A DNA stretch of 64,000 bases from the NCBI RefSeq assembly GCF_902506145.1, contig NZ_LR733520.1, forward strand, positions 1,212,640 to 1,276,639, in the 5' to 3' direction. This document shows, in pieces, positions 38,451 to 46,935 of this stretch. Source of the DNA: Burkholderia sp. 8Y. GTDB taxonomy: Bacteria > Pseudomonadota > Gammaproteobacteria > Burkholderiales > Burkholderiaceae. Each line of letters begins with the position of its first letter. The stretch's first letter is position 1. The notes under the pieces are model-generated. The model worked only from the letters and a program-made list of their open reading frames with translations, was not told the origin of the DNA and made no database searches. The position numbers were made by a program, and so were the translations under genes.

Positions 38451-39347
38451 TCAGCCCGGCTGCACGATCAGCTCGCCCGCGCGGCCCGGGATCTCGCCCC
38501 ACGTCACGGGATAAGACGGCAAGCTCGCGCGGTCCAGGGTCGCATGATAGTCGCCCATCGTGGCGAAGCCGTGTCCCTGCGCGCGCCAGCCCGCAAGCAA
38601 CTGCTCGAACACCGGCGCGAGTTTTTGCCCTTCGAGTTCGGCGTGCAGCGTGAACACCTGATCGTGCGGATTGTTCGCCGTATGACGCAAGACATGCGCG
38701 GCGACGTTGCGCTCGTCGACGCCGTCGACGCCGAGCACTTCGTCGAGCGTCGGCAGCGTGGTCGGCATCTGAATGTGAGCGAGCGCGCGGCCGTCGAGCA
38801 CGGGAATGTACGGCGTGTGTCCGCGTCCATCGGAGGCATACCGCATGCCCCACGCGTCGATCTGCTCGAACGCATGACCGTTCATCTGCCAGCCGGCCGC
38901 GCCGTGCGTGACGGGCGGCGCCCCGAAAATCTCGACGAAGCGCGCGTGACTCTGCTGCATCTGGCCGACGGTCCACGCGCGGTCGCGCGAGCGCACGTTG
39001 TCCTGCCAGTACACGTGGTCCCACGTATGGATGCCGCACTCGAAGCCGGCTTCGTGGATCGCGCGCATCTCCGATACCGCGCGCCGGCCGATGTCCGGCC
39101 CCGGCAGCAGCACGCCGTACATCAGCGTCTTGATGCCGTAGTGCTCCACCACCGACGTGCGCGACACTTTCTGCAGGAAGCCGGGCCGGAAGACGCGCCG
39201 CAGCGCCCAGCCCGTGTGATCGGGTCCGAGGCTGAAGAGGAACGTCGCGCGGGCGTTGTACTTGTCGAGCAGACGCCCGAGGTTCGGCACGCCTTCGCGC
39301 GTGCCGCGCAGCGTATCGACGTCGATCTTGAGGACGATGCGGGCCAC
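38451..39347 (-). CDS. arnD: 4-deoxy-4-formamido-arabinose-phosphoundecaprenol deformylase ArnD
   Basis: 298 residues from a GTG start (VARIVLKIDVDTLRGTREGV). Polysaccharide deacetylase (NodB) fold: the metal-binding Asp in DVDTLRG and the His pair in CGIHTWDHVYWQ, with VTHGAAGWQMNG and GHTPYIPVLDGR later. It removes the formyl group from lipid-linked L-Ara4N before transfer to lipid A. Its start lies eight bases after the decarboxylase gene. Confidence 0.93.
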   Translation of the reverse strand: MARIVLKIDVDTLRGTREGVPNLGRLLDKYNARATFLFSLGPDHTGWALRRVFRPGFLQKVSRTSVVEHYGIKTLMYGVLLPGPDIGRRAVSEMRAIHEAGFECGIHTWDHVYWQDNVRSRDRAWTVGQMQQSHARFVEIFGAPPVTHGAAGWQMNGHAFEQIDAWGMRYASDGRGHTPYIPVLDGRALAHIQMPTTLPTLDEVLGVDGVDERNVAAHVLRHTANNPHDQVFTLHAELEGQKLAPVFEQLLAGWRAQGHGFATMGDYHATLDRASLPSYPVTWGEIPGRAGELIVQPG

Positions 39348-39355
39348 GCGCTGTC

Positions 39356-40402
39356 TTACGCCTGTTCGACCAGCTTGCGGGCTTCGCCCACATGTGCGCG
39401 ATACGCCTCGAAAATCTTGCGCAGCGCGTCGTCCATGGTGGCTTGCGGCGCCCAGCCAAGCTCCTGCATGGTGTTGTCGATCTTCGGCACGCGGTTCTGC
39501 ACGTCCTGATAGCCCGCGCCGTAATACGCGCCTGACGAGGTTTCGACGAGCTGCACCTGCTTCGCCGTGTCCGCATACTCGGCGAACTCGCCCGCGAGCG
39601 CGAGCATCTTGTGCGCCAGTTCGCGTACCGAGAAGTTGTTCTTCGGATTGCCGATGTTGTAGATCTTGCCCGTCGCCACGCCGCTCTTGTTTTCGATGAT
39701 CTTCATCAGCGCGCCGATGCCGTCGTCGATATCCGTGAACGCGCGCTTCTGCGCGCCGCCATCCACGAGACTGATGTTTTCGCCGCGCACGATATGGCCG
39801 AGGAACTGCGTCACCACGCGCGACGACCCTTCCTTCGGCGTGTAGATGGAGTCGAGGCCCGGGCCGATCCAGTTGAACGGGCGGAAGAGGGTGAAGTTCA
39901 GCCCCTCCATGCCGTAGCCCCAGATCACGCGGTCCATCAGCTGCTTCGAGCACGCGTAGATCCAGCGCGGCTTGTTGATGGGACCGTACGAGAGCACGGA
40001 TTCTTCCGGATCGAACTGCTCGTCGGTGCACATGCCGTAGACCTCGGAGGTCGACGGAAACACCAGATGCTTGCCGTACTTCACGGCCGAACGCACGATC
40101 GGCAGGTTCGCCTCGAAGTCCAGTTCGAACACGCGCAGCGGCTGCTTCACGTAGGTCGCGGGCGTGGCGATGGCGACGAGCGGCAGGATCACGTCGCACT
40201 TCTTCACGTGATACTCGACCCACTCCTTGTTGATCGTGATGTCGCCTTCGAAGAAATGCATCCGCTCGTGATTCGCGAGGTCGCCCAGGCGATCGGTTTG
40301 CATGTCCATCCCGAAGACTTCCCAGTCGGTGGTTTCGAGGATGCGCTTGGACAGGTGATGGCCGATAAAGCCGTTGACGCCCAGGATGAGAACTTTTTTC
40401 AT
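39356..40402 (-). CDS. UDP-glucuronic acid decarboxylase (ArnA C-terminal half as a separate gene)
   Basis: 348 residues. Extended SDR fold: VLILGVNGFIGHHLSKRIL at the start, the substrate loop PSTSEVYGMCTDEQFDPEES, catalytic Tyr/Lys in NKPRWIYACSKQLMDRVIWG and Arg-containing SLVDGGAQKRAFTDIDDGI. It oxidises and decarboxylates UDP-glucuronate to the 4-keto sugar. In enterics this is one half of bifunctional ArnA; here it is a separate protein. Its start overlaps the stop of the formyltransferase gene by four bases (ATGA). Confidence 0.94.
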   Translation of the reverse strand: MKKVLILGVNGFIGHHLSKRILETTDWEVFGMDMQTDRLGDLANHERMHFFEGDITINKEWVEYHVKKCDVILPLVAIATPATYVKQPLRVFELDFEANLPIVRSAVKYGKHLVFPSTSEVYGMCTDEQFDPEESVLSYGPINKPRWIYACSKQLMDRVIWGYGMEGLNFTLFRPFNWIGPGLDSIYTPKEGSSRVVTQFLGHIVRGENISLVDGGAQKRAFTDIDDGIGALMKIIENKSGVATGKIYNIGNPKNNFSVRELAHKMLALAGEFAEYADTAKQVQLVETSSGAYYGAGYQDVQNRVPKIDNTMQELGWAPQATMDDALRKIFEAYRAHVGEARKLVEQA

Positions 40403-41385
40403 GAATGACGAGAGGATTGAATGAGTCGGCCGAATTCGGCGGTGTCAACGGTGCGTTCTTCGCCCACGGGTTGGGACGCGCTGTCGAGCAGCCGATGCCG
40501 CAGCTCGTACACGGCGATCACGCGGCCATCGCCGCAGACGCCAAACAGCGCATTATCCGTCACCGTCAGCCCCGGCGGCAAACTGGCCATTGCCGCGAGC
40601 CGCGCGTGCGGCAGACCGGGCGCGCCGGTTTGCGGGACGAGCCGCGCGCGCGCCACGATGAAGCGATGCTCGCCTATATCGGTGAAGGCGCCGGGATAAG
40701 GCGGCGCGACCGCGCGGATCAGGTTGTAGACCCGCTGCCCCGGCTGCGTCCAGTCGATGCGGCCGTCTTCCGGCTTGCGTCCGCCGTAATAGCTGCCGGC
40801 CGCGAGGTCGTTCGGCAGACGCGGCGCGTCGCCCGCGAGCAGGGCGGGCAGCACGCGCCAGAGCGTCTGCTCGGCGGCGACGACGGTTTTGTCGAAGACC
40901 TGCGCGGCTGTATCGTCGGGCAGGATCGGCACGGGCGTTTGAGCCACGATCGCGCCGGCGTCGGGCTTTTCCGCCATTTCGTGCAGCGTCGCGCCGGTTT
41001 CGGTCTCGCCGTTGAGCACTGCCCAGTTCGTCGGCACACGGCCGCGGTACTTCGGCAGCAGCGAGCCGTGCATGTTGTACGCGCCGCGCTTCGCGAGCGC
41101 GAGGAGCGCGACGGGCAGCATGTGCCGGTAATAGAACGAGAAGATGAAATCGGGCGCGGCTTTCGCCACGGCTTCCTGCACGTCGGACGCTTTCGGATCG
41201 GCGGGCGTGATGACCTCGATCCCGCGTTCCGCCGCAATCTGCGCGACGCTGCCGAACCAGATGTTCTCGCTCGCGCTGTCCACGTGCGTGACGACGAGCG
41301 CGACATCCACGCCGCGCGCGAGCAGCACTTGCAGACAACGCACGCCGACGTTGTGATATGCGAAGACGACGGCGCGCGGCTTCAT
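40399..41385 (-). CDS. UDP-Ara4N formyltransferase (ArnA N-terminal half as a separate gene)
   Basis: 328 residues of the methionyl-tRNA formyltransferase fold. The Asn-His-Asp triad is visible in YNMHGSLLPKYRGRVPTNWA and EKPDAGAIVAQ. The start MKPRAVVFAYHNVGVRCLQV is like the N-terminal half of ArnA. Transfers formyl from 10-formyltetrahydrofolate to UDP-Ara4N. Both ends overlap neighbours by four bases (arnC upstream, decarboxylase downstream), so translation is coupled through the three genes. Confidence 0.93.
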   Translation of the reverse strand: MKPRAVVFAYHNVGVRCLQVLLARGVDVALVVTHVDSASENIWFGSVAQIAAERGIEVITPADPKASDVQEAVAKAAPDFIFSFYYRHMLPVALLALAKRGAYNMHGSLLPKYRGRVPTNWAVLNGETETGATLHEMAEKPDAGAIVAQTPVPILPDDTAAQVFDKTVVAAEQTLWRVLPALLAGDAPRLPNDLAAGSYYGGRKPEDGRIDWTQPGQRVYNLIRAVAPPYPGAFTDIGEHRFIVARARLVPQTGAPGLPHARLAAMASLPPGLTVTDNALFGVCGDGRVIAVYELRHRLLDSASQPVGEERTVDTAEFGRLIQSSRHS

Positions 41386-42425
41386 CGCGCCTGTTCCTCG
41401 CGGCCGATGACGGCGGCGGCGACCGGCTGCACCGCTTCCTGCATCGGCTTGTTGGCGATGGAAAGCCCATCGCGTTGTTCGAGGATCGTCTGCACGAGAT
41501 AGCGCGGGCGGGCGCGCACCTGCTGATAGATGCGGCCGATGTATTCGCCGAGCAGCCCGAGCGCGAAAATGATGACGCCCAGCATGAAGAACGTGATGGC
41601 GAACAGCGTGAACACACCCTGAACTTCCGCGCCGAACATGAAGCGGCGGATCAGGAGCAGCACGAAGAGGCCAGCCGATCCGACCGACAGAATGACGCCG
41701 ATGAACGACAGCCATTGCAGCGGCACCACCGAAAAGCCGGTGACGAGGTCGAAATTCAGGCGGATGAGGCTATAGAGCGAATACTTCGATTCGCCCGCGA
41801 AGCGTTCCTCGTGCGCGACGTCCACTTCGATCGGATTTTGCGCGAACGTGTACGCGAGCGCCGGAATGAACGTGTTGATCTCGCCGCAGCGGTTGATCGT
41901 ATCGATGATGTGCCGGCTGTACGCGCGCAGCATGCAGCCCTGATCGGTCATGCGAATCTTCGTGATGCGCTCGCGCAGACGGTTCATCGCGCGCGACGCC
42001 TTCTTGCGCCACAGGCTGTCCTGGCGCTGCTGGCGAATCGTGCCGACGTAGTCGTAGCCCTCGCGCATCTTCGTGACGAGCTTGCCGATTTCCTCCGGCG
42101 GATTCTGCAAATCGGCGTCGAGCGTCACGACAATCTCGCCGCGCGACTGCTCGAAGCCCGCGAGAATCGCCATGTGCTGGCCGTAGTTGCCGTTGAGCAG
42201 GATGACGCGCGTCGTGTCGGGGCGCGCATGGAACTGCTGCGCGAGGAGCGCCGCCGATTTGTCGCGGCTGCCGTCGTTGATGAAGATGACTTCATACGAC
42301 GCGCCGAGCGCATCCAGTGCCGGGTACAGACGCTCGAAAAGGGCGGCGAGACCGGCCTCCTCGTTGTACACCGGGATGATGACCGAGACCTCGGGCGAAT
42401 TCGCCGGAAAATCCGTATGACTCAT
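41382..42425 (-). CDS. arnC: undecaprenyl-phosphate 4-deoxy-4-formamido-L-arabinose transferase ArnC
   Basis: 347 residues. GT2 glycosyltransferase: SVIIPVYNEEAGLAALFERL, EVIFINDGSRDKSAALL, DADLQNPPEEIGKL and RMTDQGCMLRAYSRHIIDTI. Two C-terminal membrane segments (about residues 235-258 and 270-293) anchor it. It loads the formylated sugar onto undecaprenyl phosphate. The ATG at 42425 is preferred; an in-frame ATG at 42458 would overlap the end of arnB. Confidence 0.94.
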   Translation of the reverse strand: MSHTDFPANSPEVSVIIPVYNEEAGLAALFERLYPALDALGASYEVIFINDGSRDKSAALLAQQFHARPDTTRVILLNGNYGQHMAILAGFEQSRGEIVVTLDADLQNPPEEIGKLVTKMREGYDYVGTIRQQRQDSLWRKKASRAMNRLRERITKIRMTDQGCMLRAYSRHIIDTINRCGEINTFIPALAYTFAQNPIEVDVAHEERFAGESKYSLYSLIRLNFDLVTGFSVVPLQWLSFIGVILSVGSAGLFVLLLIRRFMFGAEVQGVFTLFAITFFMLGVIIFALGLLGEYIGRIYQQVRARPRYLVQTILEQRDGLSIANKPMQEAVQPVAAAVIGREEQAR

Positions 42426-42441
42426 GTGGCTGTGCGTTTCC

Positions 42442-43599
42442 TTAACGATTGTGTCCATACTGCTCGCAGATTTCGTCGACGGACTTCGCGACATGCGCGA
42501 CATCGTCCGCGCTCATGCCGGGGAAGAGCGGCAAGGTCACGGTGCTCGCACCGAAGCGTTCCGCGTGCGGGAACATGCCTTCCCTGAACCCGCGCTCACG
42601 ATACAGCGTGAACAGATGCAGCGCCGGATAATGCACGCCGCTGCCGATGCTGCGCTCCTTCAACTGCGCCATGAATTCCGCGCGCGTGAGGCTCAGGTTC
42701 TCGAGCGGCAGCGCGATCTGGAACATATGCCAGTTGCTGTCAGCGAAGTTCTTCACCGGCAGCCCGACGCCGAGCCGCACTGCCGCGCCGCCTTCGAACG
42801 CGTCGAAGTAGAGACGCGCGAGTTCGCGGCGCCGCTCCGTGATCGATTCGATCTGGCGCAGCGAACCGAGACCGACGCGCGCCGCGACGTCCGTCAGATT
42901 GTATTTGCCGCCCAGCACGTCGCAGTCCATGCCGTCGAAGCCGGTGCGCGTGATGCCTTGCAGCCGGTATTTGCGCGCGAGCTCCGCTTCGTCCTCGTTG
43001 TTCATCACGAGCGCGCCGCCTTCAATCGACGTCACGTTCTTGTTCGCGTGAAAGCTGATCGAAATCAGATCGCCGAACGAGCCGATGCGCTTGCCGCCCC
43101 AGCTTGCGCCGACGGCCTGCGCCGCGTCCTCGATCACGCGCAGCTTATGCGCGCGCGCGATCTCGTACAGCCGGTCCATGTCGACCGGCAGGCCGGCCAG
43201 ATACACCGGAATGAGCGCCTTCGTGCGCGGCGTGATCGCGCGTTCCAGCAAGTTCAGGTCCACGTTGCGCGTGACCGGGTCGATATCGACGAACACGGGC
43301 GTCGCGCCCACTTCCAGAATGACGTTCGCGGTCGAGACCCAGGTCATCGGCGTCGTGATGACTTCGTCGCCCGGACCGACGCCCGCGATGCGCAGGGCGA
43401 TTTCCATGGTGCAGGTGCCGGAATTGAACGCGCGTACCGGGCGGCCGCCGAAGTAGGCCGACAACTCCGCTTCGAACTGCTGATTCTGCGGGCCGGTGGT
43501 GATCCAGCCGGAGCGCAGCACGTCGACGACGCCCTGAATGGTCTCTTCGTCGATCTCCGGCTTGACGAAGGGCAGGAACGGCCGCGAGGTCTGAGTCAT
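42442..43599 (-). CDS. arnB: UDP-4-amino-4-deoxy-L-arabinose aminotransferase ArnB
   Basis: 385 residues. DegT/DnrJ/EryC1 family: FLPFVKPEIDEETIQGVVDV, VRAFNSGTCTMEIALRIAGV, the Asp-containing RVIEDAAQAVGASWGGKRIG and the PLP lysine in SFHANKNVTSIEGGALVMNN. Converts the 4-keto intermediate to UDP-Ara4N with glutamate. Lies between the small flippase gene (37-base gap) and arnC. Confidence 0.95.
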   Translation of the reverse strand: MTQTSRPFLPFVKPEIDEETIQGVVDVLRSGWITTGPQNQQFEAELSAYFGGRPVRAFNSGTCTMEIALRIAGVGPGDEVITTPMTWVSTANVILEVGATPVFVDIDPVTRNVDLNLLERAITPRTKALIPVYLAGLPVDMDRLYEIARAHKLRVIEDAAQAVGASWGGKRIGSFGDLISISFHANKNVTSIEGGALVMNNEDEAELARKYRLQGITRTGFDGMDCDVLGGKYNLTDVAARVGLGSLRQIESITERRRELARLYFDAFEGGAAVRLGVGLPVKNFADSNWHMFQIALPLENLSLTRAEFMAQLKERSIGSGVHYPALHLFTLYRERGFREGMFPHAERFGASTVTLPLFPGMSADDVAHVAKSVDEICEQYGHNR

Positions 43600-43636
43600 G
43601 GAGTGTTTGCTTAAAGATGGTGGAGAGAATCCGGGG

Positions 43637-44008
43637 TCAGCCGCGCGCCAGCACGGCCACGCCGACGAGGATGATGCCGATGCCGACGAGCCGCTGCACC
43701 GACAGCACTTCGCCGAACAAATACCATGCCGCGAACGCGTTGACGACGTAGCCGAGCGAGAGCATCGGATAGGCGATCGACACGTCCACGCGCGACAGGC
43801 CGACGATCCACACGACGACGCTCACGACATAGCACGCGAGGCCGCCGATGATAGGCCACTGCGTCGCGATCTTGAAACCAACGGGCAGAATGTTCGCCGG
43901 CGTCATGTCGAAATGGCCGACGGCATTGACGCCCGCCTTGAGCAGCAACTGGGCGCACGCGTTCAACAATACGCCGATGACGATGCAAGTGAGGGAAATC
44001 GGGTTCAT
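43637..44008 (-). CDS. small EamA/SMR-type membrane protein, probable Ara4N-lipid flippase subunit
   Basis: 123 residues with four membrane segments. Residues LLNACAQLLLKAGVNAVG and the end SLGYVVNAFAAWYLFGEVLS with GIGIILVGVAVL resemble ArnE/ArnF and small multidrug-resistance proteins. Its place between arnT and arnB suggests it flips undecaprenyl-phosphate-Ara4N across the inner membrane. Enterics use two different subunits, ArnE and ArnF; only one is present here, so it may work as a homodimer. The specific subunit identity is not assigned. Confidence 0.8.
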   Translation of the reverse strand: MNPISLTCIVIGVLLNACAQLLLKAGVNAVGHFDMTPANILPVGFKIATQWPIIGGLACYVVSVVVWIVGLSRVDVSIAYPMLSLGYVVNAFAAWYLFGEVLSVQRLVGIGIILVGVAVLARG

Positions 44009-44034
44009 CGATGAAGAATAAGGATACTCGGTTC

Positions 44035-44068
44035 GCCGCCGGATGCCGAACGGCCGTGCGCCGGCGGC
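44035..44068 (-). other. hairpin in the arnT-flippase gap
   Basis: GCCGCCGG (44035-44042) and CCGGCGGC (44061-44068) pair around an 18-base loop in the 85-base gap. No T-run. It could stabilise the processed mRNA or lower expression of the genes behind arnT. Confidence 0.4.
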
Positions 44069-44093
44069 ATCGTGGCGGAAAGGCGCCGCGCCA

Positions 44094-45767
44094 TCAAGGC
44101 TGCGGCTTTTCGACAATCACGCGGCGCGCGTCGCGGGCGATGACCTGCATCGGCACGTGGCGCGCGACCATTTCGTCATAGCGCGACGGCGGCAGAAGCG
44201 CAAGCGCGTAGCGGTGCGCGTCCCATTGCCGGACCCAGTCGTCGAGCGTCGGCAGCCACTTCTGCGGCTCGGCATGAACGCCGAAATTCAGCTCGTCGGC
44301 TTCCTGGACCATGATCATCGTATGGCCGAGGTAGAAGGGCATCGTGTGATCGAGCTTCGCGACCGAATAGAACGGCGTGTCGGGCGGCAGTTTCGCCATC
44401 GCGGCCTTCACGGCGGGAACGAGCTTCACGCCCGAGCTGTCGGTGCCGAAGACGTCGTGCCCCGTGCCGGCGATCGTGCCGAGCAGCAGCCACGCCGCGC
44501 CGAGTCCCGCCGCGCCCGCGAGCACGCCGCGCCGGTTCAGCCACACCGCGACGAGCGTCACGACGAACGCGACCGCGAGCCCCGCATATACCCACACCTG
44601 AAACGCGCGATATAGCGCGTTCGGCGTATTGGCGCTGCCGGCCCGGCCGATGAAGATCGCGCCGAACGCCGCGGCGATCAGGAACACCGCGTAGCCGATC
44701 AGATGCCGGCGATACTGGCTGCGCGTGAGCGACGGCAGATAGAGACCGAGCACGAGCGCGAGGGCCGGCGCGATGGGCAGCACATAGGAAATCAGCTTCG
44801 AATGCGACGCGCTGAAGAACACGAAAATGAACGCCGACCAGATGAGCAGCAGTGTCACCGGCGCGAAGCCGTTCGGCTGGCGCGGCGTCTGGATGCCGTG
44901 CCGCACGCTTTGAAACGCGATGGACAGCCACGGCAGGAAGCCGACGATCAGCACCGGCACGAAGTAATAGAACGCGCCGGGGCGGTTCTGCTCGGGCGTC
45001 AAATAACGCTGGAACTGCTGAACGATGAAGAAGAAATTGAAGAATTCGGGATTTCTCATCTGCACGAGCACGAACCACGGCGCGGCGACGACGAGAAACA
45101 CGATCAGCCCGCTGCCGATGTAAAGCCGCTTCCATAGCGCCCAGTCCCGCGAAACCGGCGAGTAGAGAACCAGCACCGCGCCCGGCAGAATCAGGCCGAC
45201 GAGACCCTTCGAGAGCACGGCGGCGGCCATCGCGGCCCAGCAGAGCCACATCCACAGGCGCACCTGCCGCGTCGGCAGACCGGGACGCTGCGCGAGCAGC
45301 AGCGCGCAGAGCGTCACTTCCATCCAGAACGATAGGCCCATGTCGAGCGTGTTGAAGTGGCCCATCAGGTTCCAGTACGGGCACGTCGCGAGGATCACGG
45401 CGGCGGCGAAACCGGTCATCGCGTTGAAGACGCGCGTGCCCGTGTAGCCGACGAGCAGCACGCCCGCGAACCCGGTGAGCGCCGTATAGAGCCGCGCCTG
45501 CCATTCGCCGATGCCGAAGCACGCGAAGGTCAGCGCGTTCGCCCAGGTCTGGAGCGGCGGCTTTTCGAAGTATTTGTAGCCGTTGTAGCGCGGCGTGATC
45601 CAGTCGCCGGTCACGAACATCTCGCGCGCCATTTCGGCGTAGCGGCCTTCGTCGCTCGGCACCAGATGACGCAAGCCGAGCGGCGCGAACCAGACGATCG
45701 CGAGCGCGAGTACGAGAAGAATGAGCGAAAGACGTGTGAGCGGTAGCCGCGAAGGCGTATCGTTCAT
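44094..45767 (-). CDS. arnT: lipid A 4-amino-4-deoxy-L-arabinose transferase ArnT
   Basis: 557 residues with about 12 membrane segments and a C-terminal periplasmic domain (about residues 450-557). The GT-C (PMT-like) motif with acidic residues is in the first periplasmic loop: VPSDEGRYAEMAREMFVTGD, then YFEKPPLQTW. It moves L-Ara4N from undecaprenyl phosphate to lipid A phosphates on the periplasmic side, lowering the negative charge and polymyxin binding. Start at MNDTPSRLPLTRLS with ACAGG upstream. First gene of the minus-strand cluster. Confidence 0.93.
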   Translation of the reverse strand: MNDTPSRLPLTRLSLILLVLALAIVWFAPLGLRHLVPSDEGRYAEMAREMFVTGDWITPRYNGYKYFEKPPLQTWANALTFACFGIGEWQARLYTALTGFAGVLLVGYTGTRVFNAMTGFAAAVILATCPYWNLMGHFNTLDMGLSFWMEVTLCALLLAQRPGLPTRQVRLWMWLCWAAMAAAVLSKGLVGLILPGAVLVLYSPVSRDWALWKRLYIGSGLIVFLVVAAPWFVLVQMRNPEFFNFFFIVQQFQRYLTPEQNRPGAFYYFVPVLIVGFLPWLSIAFQSVRHGIQTPRQPNGFAPVTLLLIWSAFIFVFFSASHSKLISYVLPIAPALALVLGLYLPSLTRSQYRRHLIGYAVFLIAAAFGAIFIGRAGSANTPNALYRAFQVWVYAGLAVAFVVTLVAVWLNRRGVLAGAAGLGAAWLLLGTIAGTGHDVFGTDSSGVKLVPAVKAAMAKLPPDTPFYSVAKLDHTMPFYLGHTMIMVQEADELNFGVHAEPQKWLPTLDDWVRQWDAHRYALALLPPSRYDEMVARHVPMQVIARDARRVIVEKPQP

Positions 45768-46083
45768 GAAGTCGACCTGTCCGATGCCGCTATCTGCGGC
45801 GCTAGTGAAACGAAATGGCTTGGGGCATACCGAGGCGCGATGTTGACCCCTCGCGTGCTCAGGCACGTATTCGCCGTGCGAGTTCGTTCTCGACGGGCAA
45901 GCGCGTGCGGGAAGCGGTGTCGCGCCCGCCGCGCCAAGGCTGGCCGCGCGACGCGCGCCGGGCGGGAGTGTATCGCACGGACAGCCGCGATTCGTCAATT
46001 TGGCGCACGGAAAGGCGTGCGCGCCGCCCGTCGACGCCGCGCGAGTGTGCCTCACGCGGGCTTATCGGACGCTTAATCCGCGT
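45768..46083. other. gap upstream of arnT, no gene seen
   Basis: 316 bases of GC-rich DNA between the arnT start and the stop of a DUF498-type gene, both on the minus strand. It must hold the arn promoter if the cluster has its own, but no good -10/-35 pair, operator repeat or terminator hairpin was found. Confidence 0.4.
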
Positions 46084-46458
46084 TCAGGCTTCGATCAGCA
46101 GCGCCGCAGCCACGCGCCGGCCCTCGGACATCAGAATGTTGTAGGTCCGGCAGGCCGCGCCGAAGTCCATCGTCTCGACGCCGATGTGATGCTTCGCCAG
46201 CTTCGCGATGAGGCGCGGATGCGGAAAGCGCAGCTTCGAGCCGCTGCCAAAAATCACGACCTCCGGCGCGGCGGCGACGAGGGCATCGAAATTTTCGGGA
46301 GTGAGCGAGTCGAACGCGGCGACGGGCCAGCTTTGCACGGGCGCATCCGGCACCACGATCACGCTGCCTTCGTGGCGCTGGAGATTGACGGCCACGAAAC
46401 CTTCGCCGTAGCTCGTGATGGTGTTGAGGGCGCCGCTGGATTCCTGATGAAGTTTCAA
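46084..46458 (-). CDS. Mth938-like (DUF498/NDUFAF3 family) protein
   Basis: 124 residues: MKLHQESSGALNTITSYGEG, the central EVVIFGSGSKLRFPHPRLIA and VETMDFGAACRTYNILMSEG, followed by RRVAAALLIEA. This is the Mth938-like domain shared with the human complex I assembly factor NDUFAF3; its bacterial role is unknown. Upstream it diverges from alaA across a 477-base gap. Confidence 0.85.
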   Translation of the reverse strand: MKLHQESSGALNTITSYGEGFVAVNLQRHEGSVIVVPDAPVQSWPVAAFDSLTPENFDALVAAAPEVVIFGSGSKLRFPHPRLIAKLAKHHIGVETMDFGAACRTYNILMSEGRRVAAALLIEA

Positions 46459-46935
46459 AACGATGATCCGGCAAGGGAAGAGGAGGCAGACCCGGTTCCG
46501 GCTGGCGAAGAGCGGCCGATCCGGCGCCGCGCTATCAGACGGCGGGTCGTTGCCGCCGTTGGTGCATTGCGGAACTGATCCATAATCAGTAAATTATAAC
46601 TTTCCGGCCGCCGGCTTCGCTTGCGGCGCCCGTTGCGTTTCGCGTGCCGCCACAAGCCGCCATCGACTCGCCATCCGGCCGGCAGCGCCCTCGCCCTATC
46701 CGGCCCGGCGTCATTCGCGGCGCCGGCCATGCGTGCAGTCGAACGCCTTGGTCGGCCGCACCACGCCGCAACACCCCGTTTTGCTCGATCGCTGCCTTTT
46801 CGTCCATACTTCGCCGATGCTTTCGAAGCCGTGCCGCGCGCCCGGAAGGCAATGTGCGGTGGCCGCATCGGCGCCCGCATCAGCAGTCGCAAATCAGCGC
46901 ACCCGACAGTCCGTTCATCACCAGAGCCGCTAGCC
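46459..46935. other. divergent control region before alaA
   Basis: 477 bases without a convincing gene. It has one AT-rich island (46574-46602): ACTGAT and ATCAGT form an inverted repeat, next to ATTATAAC, which offers a -10 in either direction (TATAAT on the minus strand at 46593-46598). The frame of alaA is open to the left as far as 46621, but the residues there (Arg/Pro/Ala-rich, no fold) look like non-coding GC-rich DNA. Confidence 0.4.

Noticed and set aside
39356..41385. A frameshift splitting a bifunctional arnA
   Set aside because: The two genes are complete, each with its own start, joined by an ATGA overlap; this is a natural split arrangement.
46621..46935. A longer N-terminus for AlaA
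   Set aside because: The added residues have no protein character, and the family start lies at the GTG at 46936.
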